Below are positions 6,287 through 12,577 of a stretch of 12,577 nt of DNA, in pieces. The stretch comes from UMGS1649 sp045637095 (GTDB lineage Bacteria > Bacillota > Clostridia > TANB77 > CAG-465), in the NCBI GenBank assembly GCA_045637095.1, contig JAZTYX010000024.1, positions 1 to 12,577 on the forward strand, in the 5' to 3' direction. The translations under genes were made by a program, and so were the position numbers. Each line of letters opens with the position of its first letter. The stretch's first letter is position 1. Below the pieces are notes generated by a model. It did not search any database and was not told the origin of the DNA. It saw only the letters and a program-made list of their open reading frames with translations.

Positions 6287-7531
6287 TTAATCATCAAGAT
6301 TTAATCTATCTTTTTTAGTGTATTGTTCTGGTTTTAATCCTATACGTGTTTGCATGTAATTTAATACTACTAATAATGCAACACTGAATACAAATCCAGA
6401 CATTGTATAAATAAGACCTATAGGATATCTATCTAATGTACTACTTACTAATATTAATATTATTGCAGAACCAAAGTTTTCTGCTAAGTAATATATCGAC
6501 ATTAATTTACTTCTTATTGATGAAGTAGTGAAGTTACTTACATAATTTTTAACTATAATTCTGTATGCCCCTCTTTCAAACATTTGGAATAGGTAAACTA
6601 CTATACCTGTTATTAATAATATATTGTAATTTGTTGTAAGTGTAGCGATAACTCCTATAAACACAAAGCTTGCTGCGTAAGATAAAGACATTACAGTTAG
6701 TGTTTGGTTTCTAAATTTAGCGCTTATTTTTTCTTGTACAAGTGATCCTATTGAAGCAGTTATTGATGCTGCTGCAAATATATATCCGAATGTAGTAGAG
6801 TCTACATTGATTGCTGTTAAATATGTTTTAAAGTATGTAGCTGCAACTGCTAGTATTCCGTAGAACAGACAGGCGAAGAATAGAAGTGCGTGTAATCTGC
6901 TAGATTTGAAGATAAACTTAAATCCAGAGAATAATTCGTCTCTTTTCTCTTTTGCTGTTGCATTAGTGTTCTTAAGGTTTTTAATTGGTTTGGTAAAGTA
7001 TGCTAGTATTGTTGCAATTAATGCGCATATGCAAGAGAATATAAGAGGTAAATATACATTTACTTTATATAAATAACCTGCTGCGATACACGCTAAAGCT
7101 TCTACTATGAAATATAGTGATGAGCCTTTTCCTTCAATCTTTGAGAAATCTGAAAGCCTGTTTAATTTCTTAAGTGAAGAATATAAGAAAGGTGATTCAG
7201 ATGTTCCTTTAAGTGCAAATCCAAATGCTAACAAAAAGTCTCCAATAGCTAATGTTGCAAAACTTGGTGCGATTAAATAATCTATACCCCAAAACAAACA
7301 AAACATATTTCCAAGTATCATTGAATTTCTAAGACCAATTTTGTCTGTTATTAATGCTGATGGTATTTGAAGTAATATAGCAGAAGTAGAGTAGATACTG
7401 TTAAGTATTGCTATTTCAGCTAAGCTTAGTCCTTTAACACCATTTAGAAATAGTATGGATATTGCATAGTAAAATAGAATATCATACGAAAATAATTTAT
7501 AAACTGGAAATATTTTTGTGTTTTTTTCCAT
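6287..7531 (-). CDS. MFS transporter (probable efflux type)
   Basis: 414 residues with about 12 hydrophobic helices, the usual size for the major facilitator superfamily. The loop between helices 2 and 3 carries a motif-A-like sequence, SALITDKIGLRNS at 58-70, with Asp63, Gly66 and Arg68 in the expected places. A long polar central loop (about 180-205, Lys/Asn-rich) separates the two six-helix halves. It acts in the cytoplasmic membrane, probably using the proton gradient; the substrate cannot be read from sequence. Start: AAAGGAGA at 7546-7539, seven bases before the ATG. It is transcribed alone from a divergent promoter opposite der and ends at the shared terminator at 6245-6281. No adjacent regulator gene hints at a drug or sugar substrate. 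Confidence 0.9.
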   Translation of the reverse strand: MEKNTKIFPVYKLFSYDILFYYAISILFLNGVKGLSLAEIAILNSIYSTSAILLQIPSALITDKIGLRNSMILGNMFCLFWGIDYLIAPSFATLAIGDFLLAFGFALKGTSESPFLYSSLKKLNRLSDFSKIEGKGSSLYFIVEALACIAAGYLYKVNVYLPLIFSCICALIATILAYFTKPIKNLKNTNATAKEKRDELFSGFKFIFKSSRLHALLFFACLFYGILAVAATYFKTYLTAINVDSTTFGYIFAAASITASIGSLVQEKISAKFRNQTLTVMSLSYAASFVFIGVIATLTTNYNILLITGIVVYLFQMFERGAYRIIVKNYVSNFTTSSIRSKLMSIYYLAENFGSAIILILVSSTLDRYPIGLIYTMSGFVFSVALLVVLNYMQTRIGLKPEQYTKKDRLNLDD

Positions 7532-7570
7532 GATTTTTTCTCCTTTGTATACATTATAATTTCATATTAT

Positions 7571-7598
7571 ATTATACAACTAACAAAAATAAAAGCAA
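7571..7598 (-). promoter_or_regulatory. SigA-type promoter for the MFS gene
   Basis: On the minus strand, TTGCTT at 7598-7593 and TATAAT at 7576-7571, with 16-base spacing. The spacing to the start codon at 7531 leaves a leader of about 35 bases. The flanks are AT-rich, so other boxes cannot be excluded. Confidence 0.5.
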
Positions 7599-7666
7599 TA
7601 ACATTATGGTTATTTTTAGATTAAAAATATATTACAAAATTAAATTATAAAAAAGACTGAAAAAAC

Positions 7667-7695
7667 TTTACTTTATGCGCTATTTAAGGTAAAAT
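7667..7695 (+). promoter_or_regulatory. SigA-type promoter for der-plsY-pta
   Basis: TTTACT at 7667-7672 and TAAAAT at 7690-7695 with 17-base spacing; the ATG of der follows at 7720. Both boxes are one or two mismatches from consensus. No other promoter is evident before plsY or pta. Confidence 0.5.
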
Positions 7696-7719
7696 ATATT
7701 AGATAAAGAAGGTGTAAAA

Positions 7720-9045
7720 ATGTCTAAAAAAATCGTAGCAATAGTAGGAAGACCAAACGTTGGGAAATCAACGTTTTTTAATGTGTTAGCTGGCGAAGCA
7801 CTATCTATAGTGTCAGATATGCCTGGTGTAACACGTGATAGAATATATGCAGACTGTGAATGGAGAGGTACTTCATTCCAAATTATAGATACAGGTGGTA
7901 TAGAACCTAAAACAGATGACGTTATATATAAAGGTATGAGAAGACAAGCTGAGCTTGCAATGGATATGGCAGATGTAATAGTGTTTGTTGTAGACATAAG
8001 AGCAGGACTTGTAAACCAAGATTTAGAAGTAGCAGAAATGCTAAGAAGAACTAAGAAACCTGTTATACTTGTATGTAACAAAGTAGATAATGTAGGTGCG
8101 CCACCAGAAGATATATATGATTTCTATAACCTAGGTTTAGGTGAACCAATGGCAATATCTGCAAAAGCAAAACTTGGTATAGGTGATGTTTTAGATGCAA
8201 TTTATGATGCGTTTGGAACAATAGGCGAAGTTGAAGATGATGATGAGAGCATTAAAGTTGCAATTATAGGTAAACCTAACGCTGGTAAATCATCACTTGT
8301 AAACAAAATCTTAAACGAAGAAAGATCTATAGTTAGTGATGTTGCAGGAACAACACGTGATGCTGTAGATAGCAAATTTAGCAACAAATATGGAAACTAT
8401 GTGTTTATAGATACTGCAGGTATAAGAAAGAAAAATAAAGTTTATGATGAAATAGAAAAATATAGTATAGTTAAAGCTATGGCTGCTATAGATAGAGCGG
8501 ATGTAGCAATAATTATGATAGATGCTAAAGAAGGAGTTACAGACCAAGACGAAAAGATAGCAGGCTATGCTCATGAAAAAGGCAAGGCTATGATAATAGC
8601 GGTAAATAAATGGGATTTAATTGACCATGAAGAAATGACACCTGCTAAATATGTTAAAGAAGTTAGAAAGAGTTTCAAGTTTATGGGATATGCTCCTGTA
8701 ATAACAATTTCTGCTTTAACAGGTCAAAGAGTAACAGGATTATTTGAAATGATAAACAAAGTTTATGCGGCAAATAATTTAAGAGTATCTACGAGTGTTC
8801 TAAATGAAGTGATTATGGAAGCGGTAGCTATGACACCACCTCCAACAGATAAAGGTAGAAGACTTAAAATATTCTATGGTACAGAAGTTAAGGCTAAACC
8901 ACCAACATTTGTATTATTTGTAAATGATAAAGAGTTAGCGCATTTCTCATATTTAAGACATTTAGAGAATGTGTTTAGAAAATATTTCGATTTAGAGGGA
9001 ACACCAATAAATATTGTTGTAAGAGAAAGAGGAGAGAAAGAATAA
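7720..9045 (+). CDS. der: Ribosome biogenesis GTPase Der (EngA)
   Basis: 441 residues, normal for Der, which has two tandem GTPase domains and a C-terminal KH-like RNA-binding domain and is needed for assembly of the 50S ribosomal subunit. Domain 1: GRPNVGKST (10-18), DTGG (57-60), NKVD (120-123). Domain 2: GKPNAGKSS (184-192), DTAG (231-234), NKWD (296-299). The acidic linker VEDDDES (171-177) joins them. The KH-like domain occupies about 350-441 and includes the LKIFYGTEVKAKPPTF stretch typical of the family. All nucleotide-binding motifs are intact. Ribosome site AAGGTG at 7709-7714. It is the first gene of a probable operon; plsY begins one base after its stop. Confidence 0.98.
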   Translation: MSKKIVAIVGRPNVGKSTFFNVLAGEALSIVSDMPGVTRDRIYADCEWRGTSFQIIDTGGIEPKTDDVIYKGMRRQAELAMDMADVIVFVVDIRAGLVNQDLEVAEMLRRTKKPVILVCNKVDNVGAPPEDIYDFYNLGLGEPMAISAKAKLGIGDVLDAIYDAFGTIGEVEDDDESIKVAIIGKPNAGKSSLVNKILNEERSIVSDVAGTTRDAVDSKFSNKYGNYVFIDTAGIRKKNKVYDEIEKYSIVKAMAAIDRADVAIIMIDAKEGVTDQDEKIAGYAHEKGKAMIIAVNKWDLIDHEEMTPAKYVKEVRKSFKFMGYAPVITISALTGQRVTGLFEMINKVYAANNLRVSTSVLNEVIMEAVAMTPPPTDKGRRLKIFYGTEVKAKPPTFVLFVNDKELAHFSYLRHLENVFRKYFDLEGTPINIVVRERGEKE

Positions 9046-9046
9046 T

Positions 9047-9643
9047 ATGTTTAATATATTTGTATTTTTAATATGCTATTTAGTAGCAGCTATAAGCCCA
9101 TCTATAATTTTATGTAAGAGAATAAAAAATGTAGATATACGTACGGTAGGCAGTGGAAACGCTGGAACTACAAATTCAATAAGAGCTATGGGAAAAGGTT
9201 GGGGAGCAGTAGTATTTATACTTGACCTATTAAAAGTAGTAGTTTCTTATGGCATAGTATTTTTAGTTGCTAAATTATTTAAACAAGATTTTAATGATGT
9301 AGGTAAATCTATATACATGTTAGCTTCAATTATAGGACATTCTTATCCTGTATATTATGGATTTAAAGGTGGAAAAGGTGTTGCTGTATTTTTAATGTCT
9401 GCACTTATGGTAGACTACAAAGCGGCTCTAGTATGTATAACTGTTGGAGTAATAACAATAGCTATATCTAGAATGGTTTCTTTAGGAAGCATGGTGGGTG
9501 CAGCTTTACTTGTAATAGTTGTGCTATTCATGGAAACAAACTTTAATATTTGGTTAACAATAGTTTTAGCCGCAATTATAATATTTAACCACAGAGCAAA
9601 TATTAAAAGAATAATAGAAGGTAAAGAAAATAAATTATTTTAG
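9047..9643 (+). CDS. plsY: Acyl-phosphate:glycerol-3-phosphate acyltransferase PlsY
   Basis: 198 residues, an integral membrane enzyme with several helices that transfers an acyl group from acyl-phosphate to glycerol-3-phosphate, giving lysophosphatidate, the first committed step of phospholipid synthesis. Family motifs: GSGNAGTTNSIRAMGKGWG at 35-53, GHSYPVYYGFKGGKGVA at 97-113 (the G-K-G-V-A loop binds substrate), and SLGSMVGA at 145-152. The N-terminal YLVAAISPS (11-19) replaces the more usual YLLGSIP-type sequence, a mild variation. The ATG is one base after the der stop; the ribosome site (GAGGAGAG inside the der end) is about 11 bases away. The der-plsY pairing is common in clostridia. 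PlsX, which makes its acyl-phosphate substrate, is not in this window. Confidence 0.96.
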   Translation: MFNIFVFLICYLVAAISPSIILCKRIKNVDIRTVGSGNAGTTNSIRAMGKGWGAVVFILDLLKVVVSYGIVFLVAKLFKQDFNDVGKSIYMLASIIGHSYPVYYGFKGGKGVAVFLMSALMVDYKAALVCITVGVITIAISRMVSLGSMVGAALLVIVVLFMETNFNIWLTIVLAAIIIFNHRANIKRIIEGKENKLF

Positions 9644-9687
9644 TAAATAACTTAAATAAATATGCAAAAGAAAATAGGAGATAAACA

Positions 9688-10683
9688 ATGGTAAAAATAA
9701 TGGATATAATCAAAGGAAGAGCAAAAGAAAATGTTAAAAAAATAGTTCTTCCAGAAGCATTAGATATAAGAGTTTTAACAGCAGCCGCTGAAGCTCAAGC
9801 TGAAGGAATAGCTAAAGTGGTTCTTCTTGGAGATATAGATAGAATTGAAGAAATGGCTGCAGAACACGGTTTGAATATAACTGGAATAGAATTAATAAAT
9901 CCAGTTAATTTTGAAAAATATAATGAATATGTAAATGGTCTTTACGAATTAAGAAAAGAAAAAGGCATGACAATAGAAAAGGCAACTGAACTTGTAAAGG
10001 ATGAAATATATTTTGGAGTTTTAATGGTTAAGTTCGGACATGCAGATGGTCTAGTTTGTGGCGCAATACATTCTACAGCAGATACTCTAAGACCTGCATT
10101 ACAAATTGTTAAAACAAGACCAGGCGCTAAATGTGTATCTTCATGTGTGCTTCTTGAAGTGCCAGATTCTAGATATGAAAAAGAATATATATTTGCAGAT
10201 TGTGGCCTTATACAAAAACCAACATCAGAGGAATTATCTGAAATAGCAATCGCATCAAATGATACATATAAGCAATTGATAGGCGAAACACCAAAGCTTG
10301 CGATGTTATCTTATTCTACATACGGAAGTGCTAAAGCAGAAGAAATAGACACGGTAAAGGAAGCACTAGAGTTAGTAAAAGAAAAAAGAAAAGATATAAT
10401 AGTTGATGGTGAGCTTCAATTAGATGCTGCATTAGATAAAAATGTTGCAAAATTAAAAGCACCAGGCTCTAAGGTAGCAGGGGAAGCAAATGTGTTAATA
10501 TTCCCTAACTTAGAAGCAGGAAATATTGGATATAAATTAGTTGAAAGATTGGGTAACGGTACAGCATATGGTCCAATAACACAAGGATTAGCAAAACCTA
10601 TTAATGATTTGTCAAGGGGCTGTAAGTCAAAAGACATTGTTGGAGCAATAGCTATTACCGCAGTTCAAGCAAGCGCAAATTAA
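9688..10683 (+). CDS. pta: Phosphate acetyltransferase
   Basis: 331 residues, the length of the short, single-domain Pta class. It interconverts acetyl-CoA and acetyl-phosphate in the cytosol, linking fermentation to acetate and ATP formation. Signatures: VLPEALD near residue 20, the STADTLRPALQIVKTRPG block at 129-146, VAGEANVLIFPNLEAGNIGY at 263-282, and YGPITQGLAKPINDLSRG at 294-311. Ser309, Arg310 and Asp316 match, even in number, residues known to matter in the Methanosarcina thermophila enzyme. Start: AGGAG at 9676-9680, seven bases before the ATG. It follows plsY by 44 bases with no terminator, so it is probably in the der operon. No acetate kinase gene follows, although ackA is the usual partner. 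No clear terminator follows; only a weak TTTCAA/TTGAAA repeat is seen. Confidence 0.95.
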   Translation: MVKIMDIIKGRAKENVKKIVLPEALDIRVLTAAAEAQAEGIAKVVLLGDIDRIEEMAAEHGLNITGIELINPVNFEKYNEYVNGLYELRKEKGMTIEKATELVKDEIYFGVLMVKFGHADGLVCGAIHSTADTLRPALQIVKTRPGAKCVSSCVLLEVPDSRYEKEYIFADCGLIQKPTSEELSEIAIASNDTYKQLIGETPKLAMLSYSTYGSAKAEEIDTVKEALELVKEKRKDIIVDGELQLDAALDKNVAKLKAPGSKVAGEANVLIFPNLEAGNIGYKLVERLGNGTAYGPITQGLAKPINDLSRGCKSKDIVGAIAITAVQASAN

Positions 10684-10694
10684 CTTTCAATAAG

Positions 10695-10723
10695 TTGAAA
10701 AAATACTAGATATGTGATAAAAT
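10695..10723 (+). promoter_or_regulatory. SigA-type promoter for the cdaA cluster
   Basis: TTGAAA at 10695-10700 and TAAAAT at 10718-10723 with 17-base spacing, 35 bases before the ATG at 10758. The -35 box is one arm of a six-base inverted repeat (TTTCAA at 10685-10690, TTGAAA at 10695-10700), which might be an operator or chance. Confidence 0.6.
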
Positions 10724-10757
10724 ATATGCAGTAAATTTTAACAAAGGAGTAAGTTAA

Positions 10758-11567
10758 ATGGAATTAATGAATTATGAAAGACGTCCTAAGAAAAAATCAA
10801 AAGCAGGATTGTTTAGTTTTGTTGTTTTTTCATGTGTAGGAACAGCGTCTGTATTTTATTTAATGAAAAATGAACCTGCACCTAAAGTGTTGGCACAAGA
10901 TTTATTTGTACCAGTTGGTTCAGTAAGTATTTATGATGAGCCGTTAGATAAACCAAAAGTAGATATCTACTCAGAAGAATACTTAGATAAAATTGAATAT
11001 AAAGTGATAAAAGAAGTAAAGAAAGATACCAAGGGAAATTTCAAACAAAACATTACGGTTCCATTGATCATGATAGATGATGTATCTTTAGATGAAGTAA
11101 ATAACAAAATATTAGATAAATTTATTGAAAGATATGAAGCAGTTAAAGAACAATCTGCGGCTTTAGAAAATAAATTTACATATAAAGTTACATACAATAC
11201 TTACGAAAGCAAGATAGAAGGTAAACGTCTATTATCTTTCACGTTCTATGAAAGAATAGTTGATGATTTAGCTGGCCGTGATATGACATATAAACTTTAT
11301 GGTATAACTATAGATCTTGCAACAGGTAAAATTGTTACGCAAGAAGATGTAGCGCCTACAATATTAGGAAGTGCATATAAAAACGTTATAAAAGAAACGG
11401 TTAAAAGTTATGCAATATCTAAAAAATTGTTTGATGAATCAAATTACACATATTCAATGACAGGTTTAGAAGAGTTCTATATCAAAGACGGACAACTACA
11501 TTTAATGTTTAATCCTAAAGAACTTGGAGAAAACAAAGACTATATAGATATTGAAATTAAAAACTAA
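10758..11567 (+). CDS. Membrane-anchored DUF4163/DUF3298-like protein
   Basis: 269 residues. Basic N-terminus (8-16, RRPKKKSKA), one membrane helix at about 17-36, then an extracytoplasmic region. Residues 78-165 fit the DUF4163 pattern (a beta strand, then V-P-x-I, then long helix with N-x-K/I-x-x-F) and 185-267 fit DUF3298, including the late block FYIKDGQLHLMFNPKEL at 240-256 that is characteristic of that family. These domains occur together in RsiV-type anti-sigma factors and at the N-terminus of peptidoglycan deacetylases such as PdaC, where RsiV uses the region to sense lysozyme. Here there is no cytoplasmic anti-sigma domain (only about 16 residues precede the helix) and no deacetylase domain, so it is a stand-alone sensor or binding module of unknown role. 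Start: AAAGGAG at 10743-10749, eight bases before the ATG. It is followed by the micro-protein and cdaA with no terminator. Confidence 0.8.
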   Translation: MELMNYERRPKKKSKAGLFSFVVFSCVGTASVFYLMKNEPAPKVLAQDLFVPVGSVSIYDEPLDKPKVDIYSEEYLDKIEYKVIKEVKKDTKGNFKQNITVPLIMIDDVSLDEVNNKILDKFIERYEAVKEQSAALENKFTYKVTYNTYESKIEGKRLLSFTFYERIVDDLAGRDMTYKLYGITIDLATGKIVTQEDVAPTILGSAYKNVIKETVKSYAISKKLFDESNYTYSMTGLEEFYIKDGQLHLMFNPKELGENKDYIDIEIKN

Positions 11568-11604
11568 TAGTATAAATAATATGAAATAGAAAAGAGGTTG
11601 TAAT

Positions 11605-11703
11605 ATGAAAAGAGATAGTATATGGTTGAAAATACTTGTATGGATTCTTATTGGAGGAAGCATACTTGGAGTATTCTCAGCATTATTTGTAGCAATGATG
11701 TAA
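11605..11703 (+). CDS. 32-residue single-span membrane micro-protein
   Basis: ATG at 11605, TAA at 11701-11703. It is supported by an AGAGG site at 11593-11597 (seven-base spacing) and by the tight fit between the genes at 11567 and 11716. Sequence: a short polar/basic N-terminus (MKRDS), then an almost uninterrupted hydrophobic helix from Ile6 to Met32 with two Trp (7 and 13) and a Gly17-Gly18 step. Topology is probably N-inside. Its stop lies 12 bases before the cdaA start, with the cdaA ribosome site (AGGAGG) directly after the stop, so translation is likely coupled. Its size and layout recall small Firmicute membrane peptides such as DUF4044 or the stressosome-associated Prli42, but I cannot assign either. 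It may regulate or stabilise the membrane enzyme CdaA; that is inference from position. Confidence 0.7.
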   Translation: MKRDSIWLKILVWILIGGSILGVFSALFVAMM

Positions 11704-11715
11704 TAGGAGGTAGAG

Positions 11716-12577
11716 ATGGAAAGTATATCAGCAAACTTCATGGGATTGGTTCGTGATTTAAAACAAGCGTTTGATATTTCTAGTCCAGAAAGAGTAATAC
11801 TTTTGATATTAGATGTAGCAATAGTTGCAGTTATAGCATACTACATATATAGACTTGTAGTTCAAACAAGAGCAGGACAAATATTTAAAGGTTTCTTTAT
11901 AATAGTGCTTATACAAGGACTAGCAAGAATGTTAGATCTACCAATACTTACATTCCTTTCTGAAACGTTTGTAATTCACGGTATAACACTTATTATAGTT
12001 GTTTTCCAACCAGAACTTAGAAGCGCGTTAGAAAGAATAGGAAGAAAAAACATATCTTTAATTTGGGATTTTGACGATAAATTAAGAGATAAACAAGTAG
12101 TATCTGAAATAGTAAAAGCAGTAGAAATAATGTCGCTAAAAAAAATAGGTGCTTTAATAGTAATAGAACAAAGCACTAAAATAAATGATATTATTCGTGA
12201 AGGTGTAGACCTTTCTGCAAAAGTATCATCAGAATTAATACAAACAATATTTAATCCAAGAACTCCGCTTCATGATGGAGCAATAATAATTAAAAATAAC
12301 GAAATAAAAGCAGCTAAATGTGTATTACCACTAGCATCAGAAAATTTGGTGCCAGCAGATGTGGGAACAAGACACAGAGCGGCAATAGGGATGAGTGAAG
12401 TTTCAGATGCTTTAGTAATAGTTGTATCTGAAGAAACAGGAATAATATCTTTTGTTGAAGATGGAAAAATGAAACGTAATTTAACAGGGGATAAACTAAC
12501 AAGTATACTTGTTAGAACATTAGATAATAATAGAGAAAGAGTAAGCGTAGCTAAAGCAAAAGATAAACTTAAACTTT
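11716..12577 (+). CDS. cdaA: Diadenylate cyclase CdaA, 3' end cut by window edge
   Basis: 287 codons are visible and the reading frame is open to the edge. CdaA condenses two ATP into cyclic di-AMP at the cytoplasmic membrane; c-di-AMP controls potassium and osmolyte uptake and is generally essential in Firmicutes. Three N-terminal membrane helices lie at about 27-47, 57-71 and 76-97. The linker containing QPELRSALERIGR (98-110) is typical of the family. The DAC domain (about 125-270) has both catalytic motifs intact: LHDGA at 185-189 (metal/ATP) and GTRHRAAIG at 217-225. Length to the edge is near the full size of known CdaA proteins (about 270-290), so little is missing. Start: AGGAGG at 11705-11710, five bases before the ATG. 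In many Firmicutes cdaA is followed by ybbR/cdaR and glmM; those would lie to the right. Also named dacA. Confidence 0.97.
   Translation, partial: MESISANFMGLVRDLKQAFDISSPERVILLILDVAIVAVIAYYIYRLVVQTRAGQIFKGFFIIVLIQGLARMLDLPILTFLSETFVIHGITLIIVVFQPELRSALERIGRKNISLIWDFDDKLRDKQVVSEIVKAVEIMSLKKIGALIVIEQSTKINDIIREGVDLSAKVSSELIQTIFNPRTPLHDGAIIIKNNEIKAAKCVLPLASENLVPADVGTRHRAAIGMSEVSDALVIVVSEETGIISFVEDGKMKRNLTGDKLTSILVRTLDNNRERVSVAKAKDKLKL

Noticed and set aside
7680..8081. 133-codon minus-strand reading frame overlapping the start of der
   Set aside because: Antisense to the first GTPase domain of der; Ser/Thr/Ile-rich translation typical of a shadow frame.
9688..10683. Possibility that the pta-like gene is plsX, given its place after plsY
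   Set aside because: The two folds are related, but the LSRG and GPITQGLAKP motifs and the early VLPEALD block are those of Pta; the PlsX N-terminal DAMGGD motif is absent.
10685..10700. Inverted repeat TTTCAA/TTGAAA after pta as a terminator
   Set aside because: Only six A/T-rich pairs and followed by an A run, not T. It also contains the -35 box of the next promoter, so it is not a convincing terminator.
11502..11741. 79-codon minus-strand reading frame spanning the cdaA upstream region
   Set aside because: It overlaps three well-supported plus-strand starts and ribosome sites, and has no promoter or Shine-Dalgarno of its own.
1..12577. CRISPR arrays, tRNA or rRNA genes, insertion sequences, integrase or att sites
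   Set aside because: No direct repeat-spacer pattern, cloverleaf-like conserved tRNA boxes, transposase reading frame or terminal inverted repeats were seen on either strand.

Overview
The window is AT-rich (about 30% G+C by eye). Its codon use is A/T-ending, Arg is mostly AGA, Shine-Dalgarno sites are strong (GGAGG-type), promoters are near-consensus TTGAAA/TATAAT, and intrinsic terminators are clear. Together with an S-box SAM riboswitch ahead of metK and the der, plsY, pta and cdaA proteins, this points to a low-G+C Firmicute, most likely a clostridial (Lachnospirales-like) chromosome. No mobile element, tRNA, rRNA, CRISPR array or phage structural gene is visible. No stretch longer than about 300 bases lacks a gene.

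Layout. (1) Positions 1-438, minus strand: two small cysteine-containing genes in tandem, the second cut by the window edge, with a candidate mother-cell (SigE/SigK-like) promoter. They are divergent from what follows. (2) 531-2720, plus: an alpha/beta-hydrolase abutting a membrane-anchored BspA-type leucine-rich-repeat protein. (3) 2724-4178, plus: a strong promoter, SAM riboswitch, terminator and metK. (4) 4136-5031, plus: a free-standing gene of unknown function with three internal ~70-residue repeats and clearly higher G+C than its neighbours; its promoter overlaps the metK terminator and it has its own terminator. (5) 5070-6203, plus: a membrane-anchored beta-propeller-like (DUF5050-type) protein. 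It converges on (6) an MFS transporter (minus, 7531-6287), and the two share a bidirectional terminator. (7) 7667-10683, plus: der, plsY and pta, closely spaced with no terminator between them, so probably one operon. (8) 10695 to the end, plus: a DUF4163/DUF3298-like membrane protein, a 32-residue single-span membrane protein, and the diadenylate cyclase gene cdaA, which runs off the right edge.

How the genes work together. Most are housekeeping: SAM synthesis with SAM feedback at the riboswitch, ribosome assembly (Der), phospholipid acylation (PlsY), acetyl-phosphate/acetyl-CoA exchange (Pta) and c-di-AMP synthesis (CdaA). Four proteins look envelope-facing: the LRR protein, the propeller-like protein, the DUF3298-like protein and the 32-residue peptide. 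The parts most likely to be new biology are the small Cys-rich pair at the left edge (possibly spore-surface proteins), the compositionally foreign three-repeat gene at 4214-4993, and the micro-protein immediately upstream of cdaA.
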